Shown here: piece by piece, positions 23,066 through 33,772 of the stretch
Numbering within the stretch: the stretch's first letter is position 1
Layout: every line of letters starts with the position of its first letter
Source: Ailanthus altissimus
Taxonomy: Eukaryota; Streptophyta; Magnoliopsida; Sapindales; Simaroubaceae
Direction of reading: 5' to 3'
Assembly (NCBI GenBank): GCA_946807835.1
Contig: OX327704.1
Location: 7,998,001 to 8,062,000, forward strand
Length of the DNA stretch: 64,000 nucleotides
Position numbers and translations under genes: made by a program
Notes under the pieces: generated by a model
The model's input: the letters and a program-made list of their open reading frames with translations, nothing else
What the model was told of the DNA's origin: nothing
The model's database searches: none

Positions 23066-23776
23066 TGATGTGCATCATGAAGGTTCTAAATCAACTCAAG
23101 AAGGCGAGCTAAGCGTAAAGGAGATTTCAGATGGTCCAATAACAAGGGCTAAGGCTAAACAGCTTCAAAGGGCCATAAGTAGTCAAATTGGAGCTATTGA
23201 AGCTTCTATGGGATTGGAAGCTTACGATCTGAATGGAAACGAGCTAAATGTATTTATTTGTCTTCAATTTGAGATTGGGACTTGATTTAGAGACGTTTGG
23301 TGACGTTGGGCTTTAAGAAGCAGCTAAGGCCTTTCTTTTCATGCTATTGGGCTTTACTTATTTCTTATGTTACTACTTTTATGTATTTGGGCTATTTTGA
23401 ACTTGTTTAGTTTTGTTTTAAAATTGTTAAGTCATATTGGGCTTATTTTGGGCCTTTTTAAGTTTATTAGGTAACATTAGGGTTTCACCTCATTTTGTAA
23501 GCCTATATAAGGCATGTAAAAGTCTTGTAGAGGCAGTTGCCTCATTTTGAAATTGGAAGCACGAAATAGAAGAGCTATTTCTCTCTCAAAATTGTCTTCT
23601 TAAGTTTTTCAACTCTTGAAGATAGTTGCTGACTTATCACTCTTTGATCATCAAGAGTGTGGCGTCAAAGCCCTAAATTGATCCTTGTGGCGTCCATACG
23701 ACTTATCAAGGTATCTATTTAGTTCTATCCTCCATCAACTTCACAATTTAATTTTGTTATAAATCAAGGCACATCA
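23066..23776 (+). repeat. A1 5' LTR
   Basis: 711 bp. TATA box CTATATAAGG at 23503-23512. An R-U5-like block with GACTTATCAC and CTTGTGGCGTCC lies at about 23630-23700. The first 220 bases form an open frame (from [10 protein letters not shown] at 23070) that in the 3' LTR copy completes the pol polyprotein. Confidence 0.95.
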
Positions 23777-23778
23777 TC

Positions 23779-23790
23779 TGGTATCAGAGC
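23779..23790 (+). promoter_or_regulatory. A1 primer-binding site
   Basis: TGGTATCAGAGC, complementary to the 3' end of plant initiator-Met tRNA, two bases after the LTR end. Confidence 0.92.
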
Positions 23791-24146
23791 ATAGGATTTC
23801 AGTGTGCAAACTGAAGTTTTAGCTATTGAAGGTGTCTTGCTATTTTTTTGTGTTATATAATTTTGTGGGGTTATTATCAGTTTGGGTCTCTAATATTTGA
23901 GGAGCTGAATTGCAACTCTGAAGCATTAAAATTAATTCTTAGTAGTTTGTGAACTGGAGATGGGTTGGCTGAATTAAATTGTTCTTGAACCTGGAAATTT
24001 TGTGAACCTGGAAATTTCGAATTTGAGTAAATTGTTGCTATCTGATTGTATTTACTGAATTGGTGAAAAATTCAGTTTGAGAAGAGTGTTTTAGCTACTG
24101 GTTGTGTTGTTCAATTGTTCATACTTGTTTGAAGTTTTTGTTAATA

Positions 24147-24983
24147 ATGGCTGACGATGATGCAAGTAGAGTACCAAAGGGATTGAGTTTAGAACAAGCT
24201 CAACTCGTCGGCTTACAACGAGCTCATGATGAATTTCGAGGTGAGATTACTGAAATTCGTGGACAACTTTCTGCAATTATAGAAATGATGCAAAGAAACA
24301 CTTTGCAACCCCAACAAAGGCGGGTAGGGCATAGGGTACCTCGAAATGACCTAGGGGATGCTGGAGATGAGCCAAATAGGGATGATGAGGCTGAAGATAG
24401 GGGTAGGATAAGGAGGCAACAAAATGACCCTACTAGTGGTATCAAACTTAATATACCACCATTTAGAGGTACTAGTTCTCCTGAGGAGTATCTTGAATGG
24501 GTTCAGAAGGTAGAAAGGGTGTTTGATTGGCATGAGTATCCTGAGGCAAAGAAGTGTAAGGTAGCAGCACTTGAGTTTACCGATTACGCACTTTTGTGGT
24601 GGGAAAACTTAAAAGCTCAGCGAAGAAGGGATGACGAAGAAGAAGTTACAAGCTGGCCACTTATGAAAAGATTAATGAAGAAGAGATTTGTTCCGGATTA
24701 CTATAAACAAGAATTATACATCAAACTCCAGACTTTGCGGCAAGGTTCCTTGAGTGTGGAGGAGTATGTGAAAGAATTTGAGCTGTTGCTGATTCGCTGT
24801 GATTTGAATGAACCTCAAGAGCAAACAATAGCTAGATTCCTTGATGGATTGAAGAGGGACATAGCTAATGTTGTTGAGTTACAGCCCTTCATATTTCTTG
24901 AGGATGTCATAAAGCTTGCAACTAAAGTAGAAAGACAGCAGGAAAGAGGGGGGTATCCATATGAGGTCAACTACAACAAGTAA
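24147..24983 (+). pseudogene. A1 gag (capsid part), frameshifted at its end
   Basis: Start chosen at the ATG that begins MADDDASR, because the same start is kept in A3 and, at the matching position, in A2; an upstream in-frame ATG at 24102 is not conserved. An N-terminal coil-prone segment is followed by the plant gag core (about 24445-24900) with IPPFRGTSSPEEYLEW, FTDYALLWWENL and FLDGLKRDIANVVEL. Gag forms the virus-like particle that packages the RNA. An additional G in the run 24948-24953 (six Gs; A3 has five) pushes the frame to a TAA at 24983. In A3 the frame continues into the zinc knuckle. Confidence 0.9.
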
Positions 24984-26352
24984 TACAAAGGCTGTTTCTT
25001 CACCTTCGCGAACATGGAACACACCTAAACGTGATGAGAAAGTGGAGTTCAGTAAAGGAAGTGTTAGTTCTGGTTCATTGAAAGGAAAGGAGAAGGTATT
25101 TGAACCTCAATTTTCCAGGAGATCACGAGACATCAAGTGTTTCAAGTGCTTGGGAAATGGGCATATTGCTTCTGAATGTCCGAATAAGAGGGTGATGGTT
25201 TTACAAGGGAAGTATGGAGAGCTTGTAAGTGAAGATGAAGCTGAGATGGAAGAGGAATCTAAAGTCGAAGTGACTGAACAAGAAGAGAATCTTGAGCCAA
25301 TGGAGGGAAATTTATTAGTTATTCAAAGGATTTTGAGTGCTGAAGTTGATATTGGTTTGGAACAGCGCGAAAACATCTTTCATACAAGATGTCAAATCCG
25401 AAATAAGGTTTGTGCCATGATCATTGATAATGGTAGTTGCACCAATGTTGCATCCATTACTTTAGTGGAGAAACTGGGATTAACTACTGTTCCACATCCA
25501 AAACCATACAAATTACATTGGCTTAATGACAAGGGAGAGATTCAAGTTACAAGACAGGTTCGGGTGCCATTCTCCATTAAAACCTTTCATGATGAGGTTT
25601 TATGTGATGTGGTTCCGATGACAGCTAGTCATGTGTTATTAGGACGCCCATGGCAATTTGACAATGATGTGACTTATAATGGGAGAAGGAACACTTATTC
25701 ATTTGTGCTGAATGGGAAGAAAGTGAATTTGATGCCATTGAGTTCTCAACAAGTTAGAAAAGATCAGTTGCAGAATCAAAGGAAGATGATGGAATCTGGT
25801 AAATGGTTAATGTTAGCCAAAAAGGGAGATGTTGAGCAAGCACTAGCTTCTGTGGGGGTTGTTTTCATGACTTGGGCAAAGCCTTTATTGCAAGTGGAGG
25901 GTTTGGATTTGCCAAGGCAGGTTGTGGAGTTGCTTGAAGAGTTCAAAGATGTATTTCCAGAAGAGCTACCATTGGGATTACCACCTATTCGAGGGATAGA
26001 GCATCAAATTGATTTGGTGCCTGGAGCTTCACTTCCAAATAGACCAGCATATAGATGTAATCCGGAGGAAGCAAAGGAGATCAAAAGGCAGGTTGGTGAG
26101 CTCTTAGAGAGGGGTTATGTCCGTGAGTCACTTAGTCCTTGTTCAGTGCCTACTTTGCTTGTTCCAAAGAAGGATGGTACCATGAGAATGTGTGTGGACA
26201 GTCAGGCTATCAACAAGATAACGGTTAAGTATCGATTCCCTATCCCTAGACTTGATGATATGCTTGATGAATTGCATGGTGCTGTTTATTTTTCTAAAGT
26301 TGATTTAATGAGTGGATATCACCAAATTAGGATGAAAGAAGGTGATGAATGA
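24961..26352 (+). pseudogene. A1 pol part 1: zinc knuckle, protease, RT N-terminus
   Basis: 463 codons in the frame displaced by the G-run insertion. It starts as the gag C-terminus with CCHC knuckle CFKCLGNGHIASEC (25138-25179) and an acidic linker. The aspartic protease has active site IIDNGSCTN (25426-25437; DNGS, not the usual DSG/DTG) and box HVLLGRPW. Then comes the RT N-terminus with [20 protein letters not shown] and [14 protein letters not shown]. It stops at TGA 26350-26352, where A3 and A2 have TGG (the Trp of DEWKTAF). The catalytic YFDD lies just downstream in the same frame. Confidence 0.92.
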
Positions 26353-27186
26353 AAAACAGCCTTTAAAACTAAGCATGGATTGTATGAGTGGATGGTGATG
26401 CCATTTGGGCTTTCTAATGCACCTAGTACATTTATGAGACTTATGAACCATGTTTTGAGGAAGTTTATCGGGCTGTTTGTTGTGGTCTATTTTGATGATA
26501 TCTTGATCTATAGTAAAACTTTAGATGATCATGTGAAGCATCTTATGGCTGTATTTGAGACCTTGCGTGATGCTAAGTTGTATGGAAACATCAAGAAGTG
26601 CTATTTCTGCCAAGATAGTGTTATCTTTTTGGGGTATGTAGTTTCTGGTAGCGGAATTAAGGTTGATGAGGAGAAGGTTAAGGCAATTCGTGATTGGCCT
26701 AAACCTACTGGTGTTGCGGATGTGAGAAGTTTTCATGGTTTAGCCTCTTTCTATAGGCGATTTATTAAAGACTTTAGTTCTATTGTTGCGCCTATGACAG
26801 AGTGTTTGAAAAAGGGAAATGAGTTTAGATGGAATGAGAATGCACAGAAGTCATTTGAACTGATAAAAGAACAATTATGTTCTGCTCCAGTTTTAGCACT
26901 TCCCGATTTTGCTAAAACATTTGAAATAGAGTGTGATGCTTCAGGGGTCGGTATTGGGGCTGTGTTGATGCAAGAAAAGAGGCCAATTGCTTTCTTTAGT
27001 GAGAAGCTGAATGGGGCACGGTTAAACTACTCTATTTATGACAAGGAGTTTTATGCATTGATTCGGGCTCTCGAGGTATGGCAGCATTATTTATTACCTA
27101 AAGAGTTCGTTATTCATACTGACCATGAATCATTAAAGTATCTTAAAGGGCAGAACAAGCTGAATAGAAGACATGCCAAAGGGTAG
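26353..27186 (+). pseudogene. A1 pol part 2: RT catalytic half and RNase H
   Basis: Same frame as the upstream part; the first usable ATG is at 26380. RT catalytic [10 protein letters not shown] at 26488-26517, RT thumb ([20 protein letters not shown]), then RNase H with [18 protein letters not shown] (first catalytic Asp at 26935-26937) and [10 protein letters not shown]. Together these would copy the genomic RNA into cDNA and remove the RNA. It ends at TAG 27184-27186, because one T is missing from the AAATGGG seen in A3 (near 27183). Confidence 0.92.
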
Positions 27187-27191
27187 AGTTC

Positions 27192-28775
27192 ATGGAGCCA
27201 TTTCCATATGTCATAAAATACAAGAAGGGGCAAACTAATGTCATTGCTGATGCTCTTTCTAGGAGGTATGCATTGATTTCTATGTTAAATGCAAGGCTTT
27301 TGGGTTTTGAACAGGTGAAAGAACAATATACCAGTGATTCATACTTTGCTAATATGATGTCTAAATGTGCTAAAGGAGCTTGTGATGGGTTCTTTGTGCA
27401 TGATGGTTACTTGTTCAAGTTGGGCAGAATGTGTATACCTTCAGGATCCTTACATGAGTTGCTTGTGCGTGAGGCTCATGGGGGTGGTCTTAGTGGTCAT
27501 TTTGGGGAGAAGAAAACTTATGAGCTACTGAAAGAGCACTTCTTTTGGCCTAATATGCTGCGGGATGTTCATAAAGTTGTTGAAAGATGTGTAAATTGCA
27601 AGAAAGCTAAGGGTAAAGAGAATGCATATGGACTATATATGCCTTTACCTATCCCAGAGCAACCATGGATGGATATTAGTATGGATTTTGTGCTTGGATT
27701 ACCTAGAACACAGCGTGGGAAGGATTCAGTGATGGTTGTGGTTGATCGGTTCTCCAAAATGTCACACTTTATTCCTTGTAACAAAACTGATGATGCTATT
27801 CATATTGCTGATTTATTTTTTAGGGAAATTGTACGTTTGCATGGAATCCCTAAAAGCATTGTCTCTGATCGTGACACAAAGTTCTTAAGCTATTTTTGGA
27901 AGACTCTTTGGAAGAAGCTTGGAACAAAGTTGCTTTTCAGTACTGCTTGTCATCCACAAACTGATGGGCAAACTGAGGTAGTGAACCGTACTCTATCTTC
28001 TTTATTACGAGCTGTTATAAACAAGAACTTAAAGAGTTGGGATACTTGTTTGCCTATTGTAGAGTTTGCATATAACCGTAGTGTGCATGGGGCTACAAAA
28101 TTTTCACCATTTGAGATTGTGTATGGATTTAATCCATTTGTTCCTATTGACCTTGTTCCTATTCCAATTAATGAGAGGACATCTATGGATGGTGTTAAGA
28201 AGGCAGAATTGATGAAGAAGCTTCATGAGCAGGTTCGAATTCATATTGAGGAGAAAACAGCTAGGTATGTTAAGCATGCTAATAAAGGACGAAAAATGAT
28301 TAGCTTTGAACCTGGTGATCTTGTTTGGATTCATCTTAGCAAAGGAAGATTTCCTAGCAAGCGGAAGTCCAAGCTGATGCCAAGAGTTGATGGACCTTTT
28401 CGTATTATAGAGAAGGTAAATAGTAATGCTTACAAAGTTGACCTTCCTGGTGATTACAATGTTTCAGCCACTTTTAATGTGAAGGACTTATCTCCTTATT
28501 TGGAAGATTTAGAAGATTCTGATTTGAGGGCAAATCATTCTCTGCCCAGGGGTGATGATGTGCATCATGAAGGTTCTAAATCAACTCAAGAAGGCGAGCT
28601 GAGCGTAAAGGAGATTTCAGATGGTCCAATAACAAGGGCTAAGGCTAAACAGCTTCAAAGGGCCATAAGTAGTCAAATTGGAGCTATTGAAGCTTCTATG
28701 GGATTGGAAGCTTACGATCTGAATGGAAACGAGCTAAATGTATTTATTTGTCTTCAATTTGAGATTGGGACTTGA
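27192..28775 (+). pseudogene. A1 pol part 3: integrase and LTR-encoded tail
   Basis: 527 codons. End of RNase H ([16 protein letters not shown]), integrase zinc domain ([10 protein letters not shown]...CVNCKKAK, about 27490-27610), and catalytic core with the D,D,E residues in [10 protein letters not shown] (about 27673), [10 protein letters not shown] (about 27860) and [10 protein letters not shown] (about 27960). The GPF-type C-terminal module is [17 protein letters not shown]. No separate chromodomain is obvious. The frame crosses the 3' LTR edge at 28556 and adds 73 codons containing [14 protein letters not shown] before stopping at TGA 28773-28775. Confidence 0.92.
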
Positions 28776-29266
28776 TTTAGAGACGTTTGGTGACGTTGGG
28801 CTTTAAGAAGCAGCTAAGGCCTTTCTTTTCATGCTATTGGGCTTTACTTATTTCTTATGTTACTACTTTTATGTATTTGGGCTATTTTGAACTTGTTTAG
28901 TTTTGTTTTAAAATTGTTAAGTCATATTGGGCTTATTTTGGGCCTTTTTAAGTTTATTAGGTAACATTAGGGTTTCACCTCATTTTGTAAGCCTATATAA
29001 GGCATGTAAAAGTCTTGTAGAGGCAGTTGCCTCATTTTGAAATTGGAAGCACGAAATAGAAGAGCTATTTCTCTCTCAAAATTGTCTTCTCAAGTTTTTC
29101 AACTCTTGAAGATAGTTGCTGACTTATCACTCTTTGATCATCAAGAGTGTGGCGTCAAAGCCCTAAATTGATCCTTGTGGCGTCCATACGACTTATCAAG
29201 GTATCTATTTAGTTCTATCCTCCATCAACTTCACAATTTAATTTTGTTATAAATCAAGGCACATCA
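28556..29266 (+). repeat. A1 3' LTR
   Basis: 711 bp, 709 identical to the 5' LTR. The tract before it is a weak purine run, AGGGGTGA (28548-28555), apparently limited by the overlapping coding sequence. TATA box at 28993-29002. GGCTG duplication follows. Confidence 0.95.
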
Positions 29267-29271
29267 GGCTG

Positions 29272-30426
29272 CCTCACGAGATGCTTAGACCAAATTTGCA
29301 CAAAGTCATCATTCTTCTTATAAAGCTCTTTAAACTGGGCCATTAGATGCATGAAGATACTCATAGAATTTGACAACCATTAGTCTTAAAGGCAGTTTGT
29401 TGTTCATTCCTAATGTGTATACGGATTTGGTGGTATCCACTCTTCAAGTTAATCTTGAAGTACAACTTGGTGCCACTCAATTAGTCAGCAAATTATCAAG
29501 TTGAGGGATAGAAAAACAATACCTTACATTAATCTTGTTAATGGCATTAATGTCTATACATATTGACAAACTCTCATCATTCTTTGGTGCAAGTAGAGCA
29601 AGAAAAACATAAGGACTATTACTCTTCCTAATGTGTCCCTTCATCAATAAATCTTTTACTGTCTCATTCGGAATGTCATATTCTTGTGAGCTCATCAAAT
29701 AATGGGGCATGTTAGGTAATATGGCTCTAATAAGGAAGTCAATGTAGAGTTGGATATCTTGCATAGGTGGAAATGTAGTGGGTTCTGTTATAAGGCTTGA
29801 AAATTCAGTCACAAACCCTTGGACTTCATTTGGCAATGATAAAATAGGCAATTCTTCTCCTTTCACCACCAATTTGGTACACGTGCACATAACCTTCATC
29901 TCTTCCACGAACTTGTCCTCCCTATGGATCTTTGAAAATTAGGTCTTCTCTTTTCAATTTAGGTGTTGCTTTCTCAAGTTGAGTAGGTGCATACATCAAC
30001 CTTTGTACCACACAAATTCTTGTTCTTCCTTTTTTCTAGTTATCTAAATTTCTTAATCGCCATTATTTCCTTAAGGTTTAGCATCATCTGGATCCACTTC
30101 ATCTTCCTCTCCTAAATCATCCATTAAAGGGGCAAAACAATAAGGCCAACTTTGTGCACTCACGACTACTCTTCTTGGTTGCTGCCTAACCTTAACTTCA
30201 TTTTCTACTTCCTTCTTCAAATTGAAATTTAAGGGTACAAAATGTGGCTTCCTGAGTTATCTTCTCCTTGCCACCCTTAGTTATTGTTGCAGTTTTCAAA
30301 GCCAAAAGCAATTCTGTCAATGCTGCCATTTGTTCCTTCATATATCTCGAAAACTCTGTTTTACATTTATCCAAAGCATTCAAACGATCTCCATTCAAGT
30401 CACTGAGGTCCACCATCTCAAGACAA
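29272..30426 (-). pseudogene. G1 gag-PR-RT remnant with internal deletion
   Basis: On the minus strand from the primer site: a gag N-terminal coil (30420-30200, MLNDINNPS...FEEGSRK), then an RT N-terminal part open for 143 codons (29908-29477: VVKGEELPILSLP, PKNDESLSICIDINAINKIN, PQLDN), then [14 protein letters not shown]. At about 29390 it jumps from the TAFKT box to a segment before the integrase zinc domain, so RT palm, YFDD and RNase H are gone. The element was non-autonomous even before later decay. A1 is inserted just downstream. Confidence 0.75.
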
Positions 30427-30439
30427 GGCTTTAATACCA
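30427..30439 (-). promoter_or_regulatory. G1 primer-binding site
   Basis: Reverse complement TGGTATTAAAGCC, a degenerate initiator-Met-tRNA primer site two bases from the LTR edge. Confidence 0.75.
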
Positions 30440-30441
30440 CC

Positions 30442-30861
30442 TGACACAGGACAAACGTTGATGGGTTGTTGATATCGTTTAACAAGATGAAAGAAAATAG
30501 CTCAAAAAATAAAAAATCTGAACCGAACTCTTAGTAGAGAATTCTACTTTTCATTTATCATCAAAAGCTATAGAAAATATAGATGCAACTAGTTTAAATA
30601 CTTTACTTGGAACAATCCTCTAAGCGTAGTAAAACCCAAATTTAAGTTCTAAGACAATCATCAATACCAAAATTAAAGTTTCAAGACCATATAAACATCA
30701 AAACATATTAAATGTAACTAAGACTTTCAAACTTACAACTACTTACAATATGAGATAAATTTAGTATGAAATAAAACTACTATGGTAAATGTAGTTGCAA
30801 GCTCCTTGAATGACATCTTATCTTCTTCTTGGAACATCACATGCGCAGGTGATGTCCCCCA
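30442..30861 (-). repeat. G1 5' LTR
   Basis: 420 bp. Minus-strand start TGGGGGACATCACC, end TGTCCTGTGTCA. It lies in the integrase of element C exactly after the sequence corresponding to the IVSDRD box, which is therefore split. Confidence 0.8.
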
Positions 30862-33758
30862 TCAGCATCTTTATCTAAAACAATACTCTTAGGCATGCCA
30901 TGCAATCTTATAATCTTTTTGAAAAACTAGTTAGCAATATATGAAATATCATCAGTTTTTTGACATGGAACAAATTATGCCAATTTAAAAAATCTATCAA
31001 TGACCACATATATGGAATCACTACCTCTTTTGACCTAGGTAAACCTAAATTAAAATCCATAGATATGTCAATCCAAGGTTCACTACGTATCGGCAAAGGT
31101 TTATATGATCCATAAGGTTTAACTTTAAACTAAGTTCATTTATAACTGCACAACTCTCACAAATTCTTTCTACATCACATTTCATATTTGGCCAAAAAAA
31201 GTGTTTCTGTAAAATATCTAAAGACTTAAATATACCAAAATGTCCAATTAAACAACCCCATGAGCTTCTCTAACAAGAAATTCACACAACAAACATCTAA
31301 GCACACATAACTTATTTTCTCTAAACAAAAGGTTATTTTGCCTAGAAAAATTGCCAAATGCCACTTTCTCACATGCATTGAATACATTATCAAAATCAAA
31401 ATCATTAACACACAATTTTTTAATGGATTCAAAACCTAATAAGTTTGAATCTAGGGTAGAAAGTAAGTTGTACCTTTGAAATAATGCATCAACCACAACG
31501 TTTTCCTTACCTTGATTGTACTTGATCACACAAGAAAATGTTTCAAGAACTCCACCTACTTGGCATGCAGCTTGTTTAGCTTGTGCTGACCCTTCAAATG
31601 CTTTAATGATTCTTAATTCATATGAATCATAAACTCTTTTGGCCAAAGATTATGCTTCCAAGTTTCTAATGCCCTAAATACTACACATATCTCTTTATCA
31701 TATTTAAGGCAATTTAAGACTGCTCTACTTAGTTTCTCACTAAAATATGTGTAATAGGACATTCTTTTTGCATTAATACAGCTCCAATACCAAAGGGCTT
31801 CTGCCTGGTAGAATGTATTCTCTTATTGCTTACACCTAAATGTAAACGACTTTCATAGTCTGAATTGAAACCATTTTTTCTTCGTTGAAAAACAGCTATA
31901 ATTGGAACTCATCAGAGAAAAAGAAAGAACTATCTTGGGTACTTATTCTAAAGCACCACACTCAATTTCAAAAGTTTTAGTGAAGTTATGTAAAGCAAGA
32001 AAAGGTGCATTAGTTAATTTTCTCTTAATCAAATTGAATGCATTTCTTGTTCATCACCTCATTTAAAACTTAATACTTACATACTTTTTAATATCTTTAG
32101 TCAAAGGTGTGGCAAGGCTACTCAAATCTTTCACAAACCTCCTATAAAAGCTAGCCAAACCATGACAACTTCTAATATGATCCACACTTGTAGGATTCGG
32201 CCAATCTTAGATTGCCTTAACCTTTTCTTCATCTACCTCAATTCATTCAGCACTAACAACAAAAACAAGCATTACAAGCTTATCTATGTAATAGGTACAC
32301 TTTTTGAGATTAGCAAACAACTATTCTTTTCTTAAAATATCTAAAACAAGTTTTAAATGTTTCGTATGCGCATTAAAGTTTTTGCTATATATTAGAACAT
32401 CATCAAATTTAAACTACAAATTTGTCAATAAAAGCACACACAAAATGATTTATAAGTCTCATGAAGTATTAGGTGTAATTAGCTAATTCAAACGGCATAA
32501 CTAACCACTCATATAAACCATAATTTATTTTAAATACAGTTTTTCATTCATCACATTCTCTCATCACTCTTAAGATCAATTTTGGTCAATACACGAGAAT
32601 TATGCAATTCATCAAGCATGTCATCTAATTTAATAATGGGATATGTATACTTTATAGTGATATTGTTGATGGCACGACAATTAACACACATTCTCAATGA
32701 CCCATCATTTCACACATTTACATCTTCTTTATGAGCTCACTAACCTGCTTTTGAAGTTCATTTATTTCCTTGGGATCATTTTATAGGTTAGCCTATTTAG
32801 AAATGATGCTCTAAGTATAAAGTCGATTTGATGCTTGATTCTCCTTATTGGTGGTAAACAATTAGGCATCTCTTCGGAAATAATATAATAAAATGTTGTA
32901 AAAGAGAGACAACAACTTTAGGCGAAGGGAGTTAAGTTCATTATTACTAAAACAAGCTCCTTTATACAAAACTATAATTTTAAGCTAATTTTGAAAACAA
33001 AGCTGTTTTGATCTCATTCTCTCTTGCATAGAAATTAACTTATTTTCTCTCTTTACTTTTCTCACTACCTTCATTTTCCACTCTTTTTTTCTCTTATTTT
33101 TGTTTCAGCCTCTCTTGCTTTTAAACTCTCACTCTCTTTTTTCATATCGCTCTCCCTTTTCAATTTCACTTGATCTATACATACACTTGTCTTGGGGTTA
33201 AAGCTATAATTTAGCACTAAGTAAAAAAGAGTAACTATTGGTATAACCATAATAAATTATATGCCTATCATATTGCCATTATCATCTCAAAAGACTATTC
33301 CTCGCATACATTGGCACTACACCACACAATACCTCATCTTTATACTTTTCCAATTAATAATGAAACTAGCACTTGTTTATTTATTTTAACTTCTCCACAA
33401 TCATTCAGCCATTGTATTTTATATAATATAAGATGCTTCAAAAGTTGTAAAATTTAATTTTTCCACCAAACTAATGCTAGCCAAATTAGTACAACCGCCC
33501 CAGAAATAATCATGCTACATACTTTATTATTGACATGGCATCAAGTATGAAAAGTATCATCTACTTTGATTTGCACACTAAGAGCTTTGCAACCAAAGGC
33601 TATCTATCAACTAGATACTTAATGTCACTTGCATCTTCCAAAGGTGGAATAGACTTAAAAGTAGATTCAACTTCGATCTCAATATCGCCATCATCTTTCA
33701 ATATTATCACTCTTTTTTTTAGGCATTGAGATGCAATACGACCTGATTTAGAACCTAA
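30862..33758 (-). pseudogene. Element C: decayed gag end, PR, RT, RNase H and integrase
   Basis: Minus strand, first to last: zinc-knuckle end IASQCLKKRV (about 33725), fused by a deletion directly to the leader so that most of gag is missing. Next a broken protease (NNKVCSMII, about 33535), RT with [13 protein letters not shown] (about 32630), a TGA in place of the Trp codon of DEWKT (32546-32544) and [11 protein letters not shown]. RNase H runs to about 31500 (YNQGKENVVVDAL), then integrase zinc region and [13 protein letters not shown] (about 31060). It ends where G1 inserted. Stops and shifts are numerous. Confidence 0.8.
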
Positions 33759-33770
33759 GCTTTGATACCA
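33759..33770 (-). promoter_or_regulatory. Element C primer-binding site
   Basis: Reverse complement TGGTATCAAAGC, a one-mismatch initiator-Met-tRNA site two bases after the LTR. Confidence 0.85.
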
Positions 33771-33772
33771 AT

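Larger units (their letters stand above)
23066..29266 (+). mobile_element. A1: complete young Ty3/gypsy element, TSD GGCTG
   Basis: 6,201 bp, with two 711-bp LTRs (TGATGTGC...GCACATCA), an initiator-Met primer site, gag, protease, RT, RNase H and integrase in Ty3/gypsy order. It is flanked by perfect GGCTG duplications at 23061-23065 and 29267-29271. The LTRs differ at only two positions (23111/28601 and 23601/29091). Three lesions break the single gag-pol frame: an extra G in 24948-24953, TGG to TGA at 26350-26352, and a lost T near 27183. It sits in the dead G1 element. CRM-type chromovirus affinity is my reading of the overall pattern. Confidence 0.96.
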
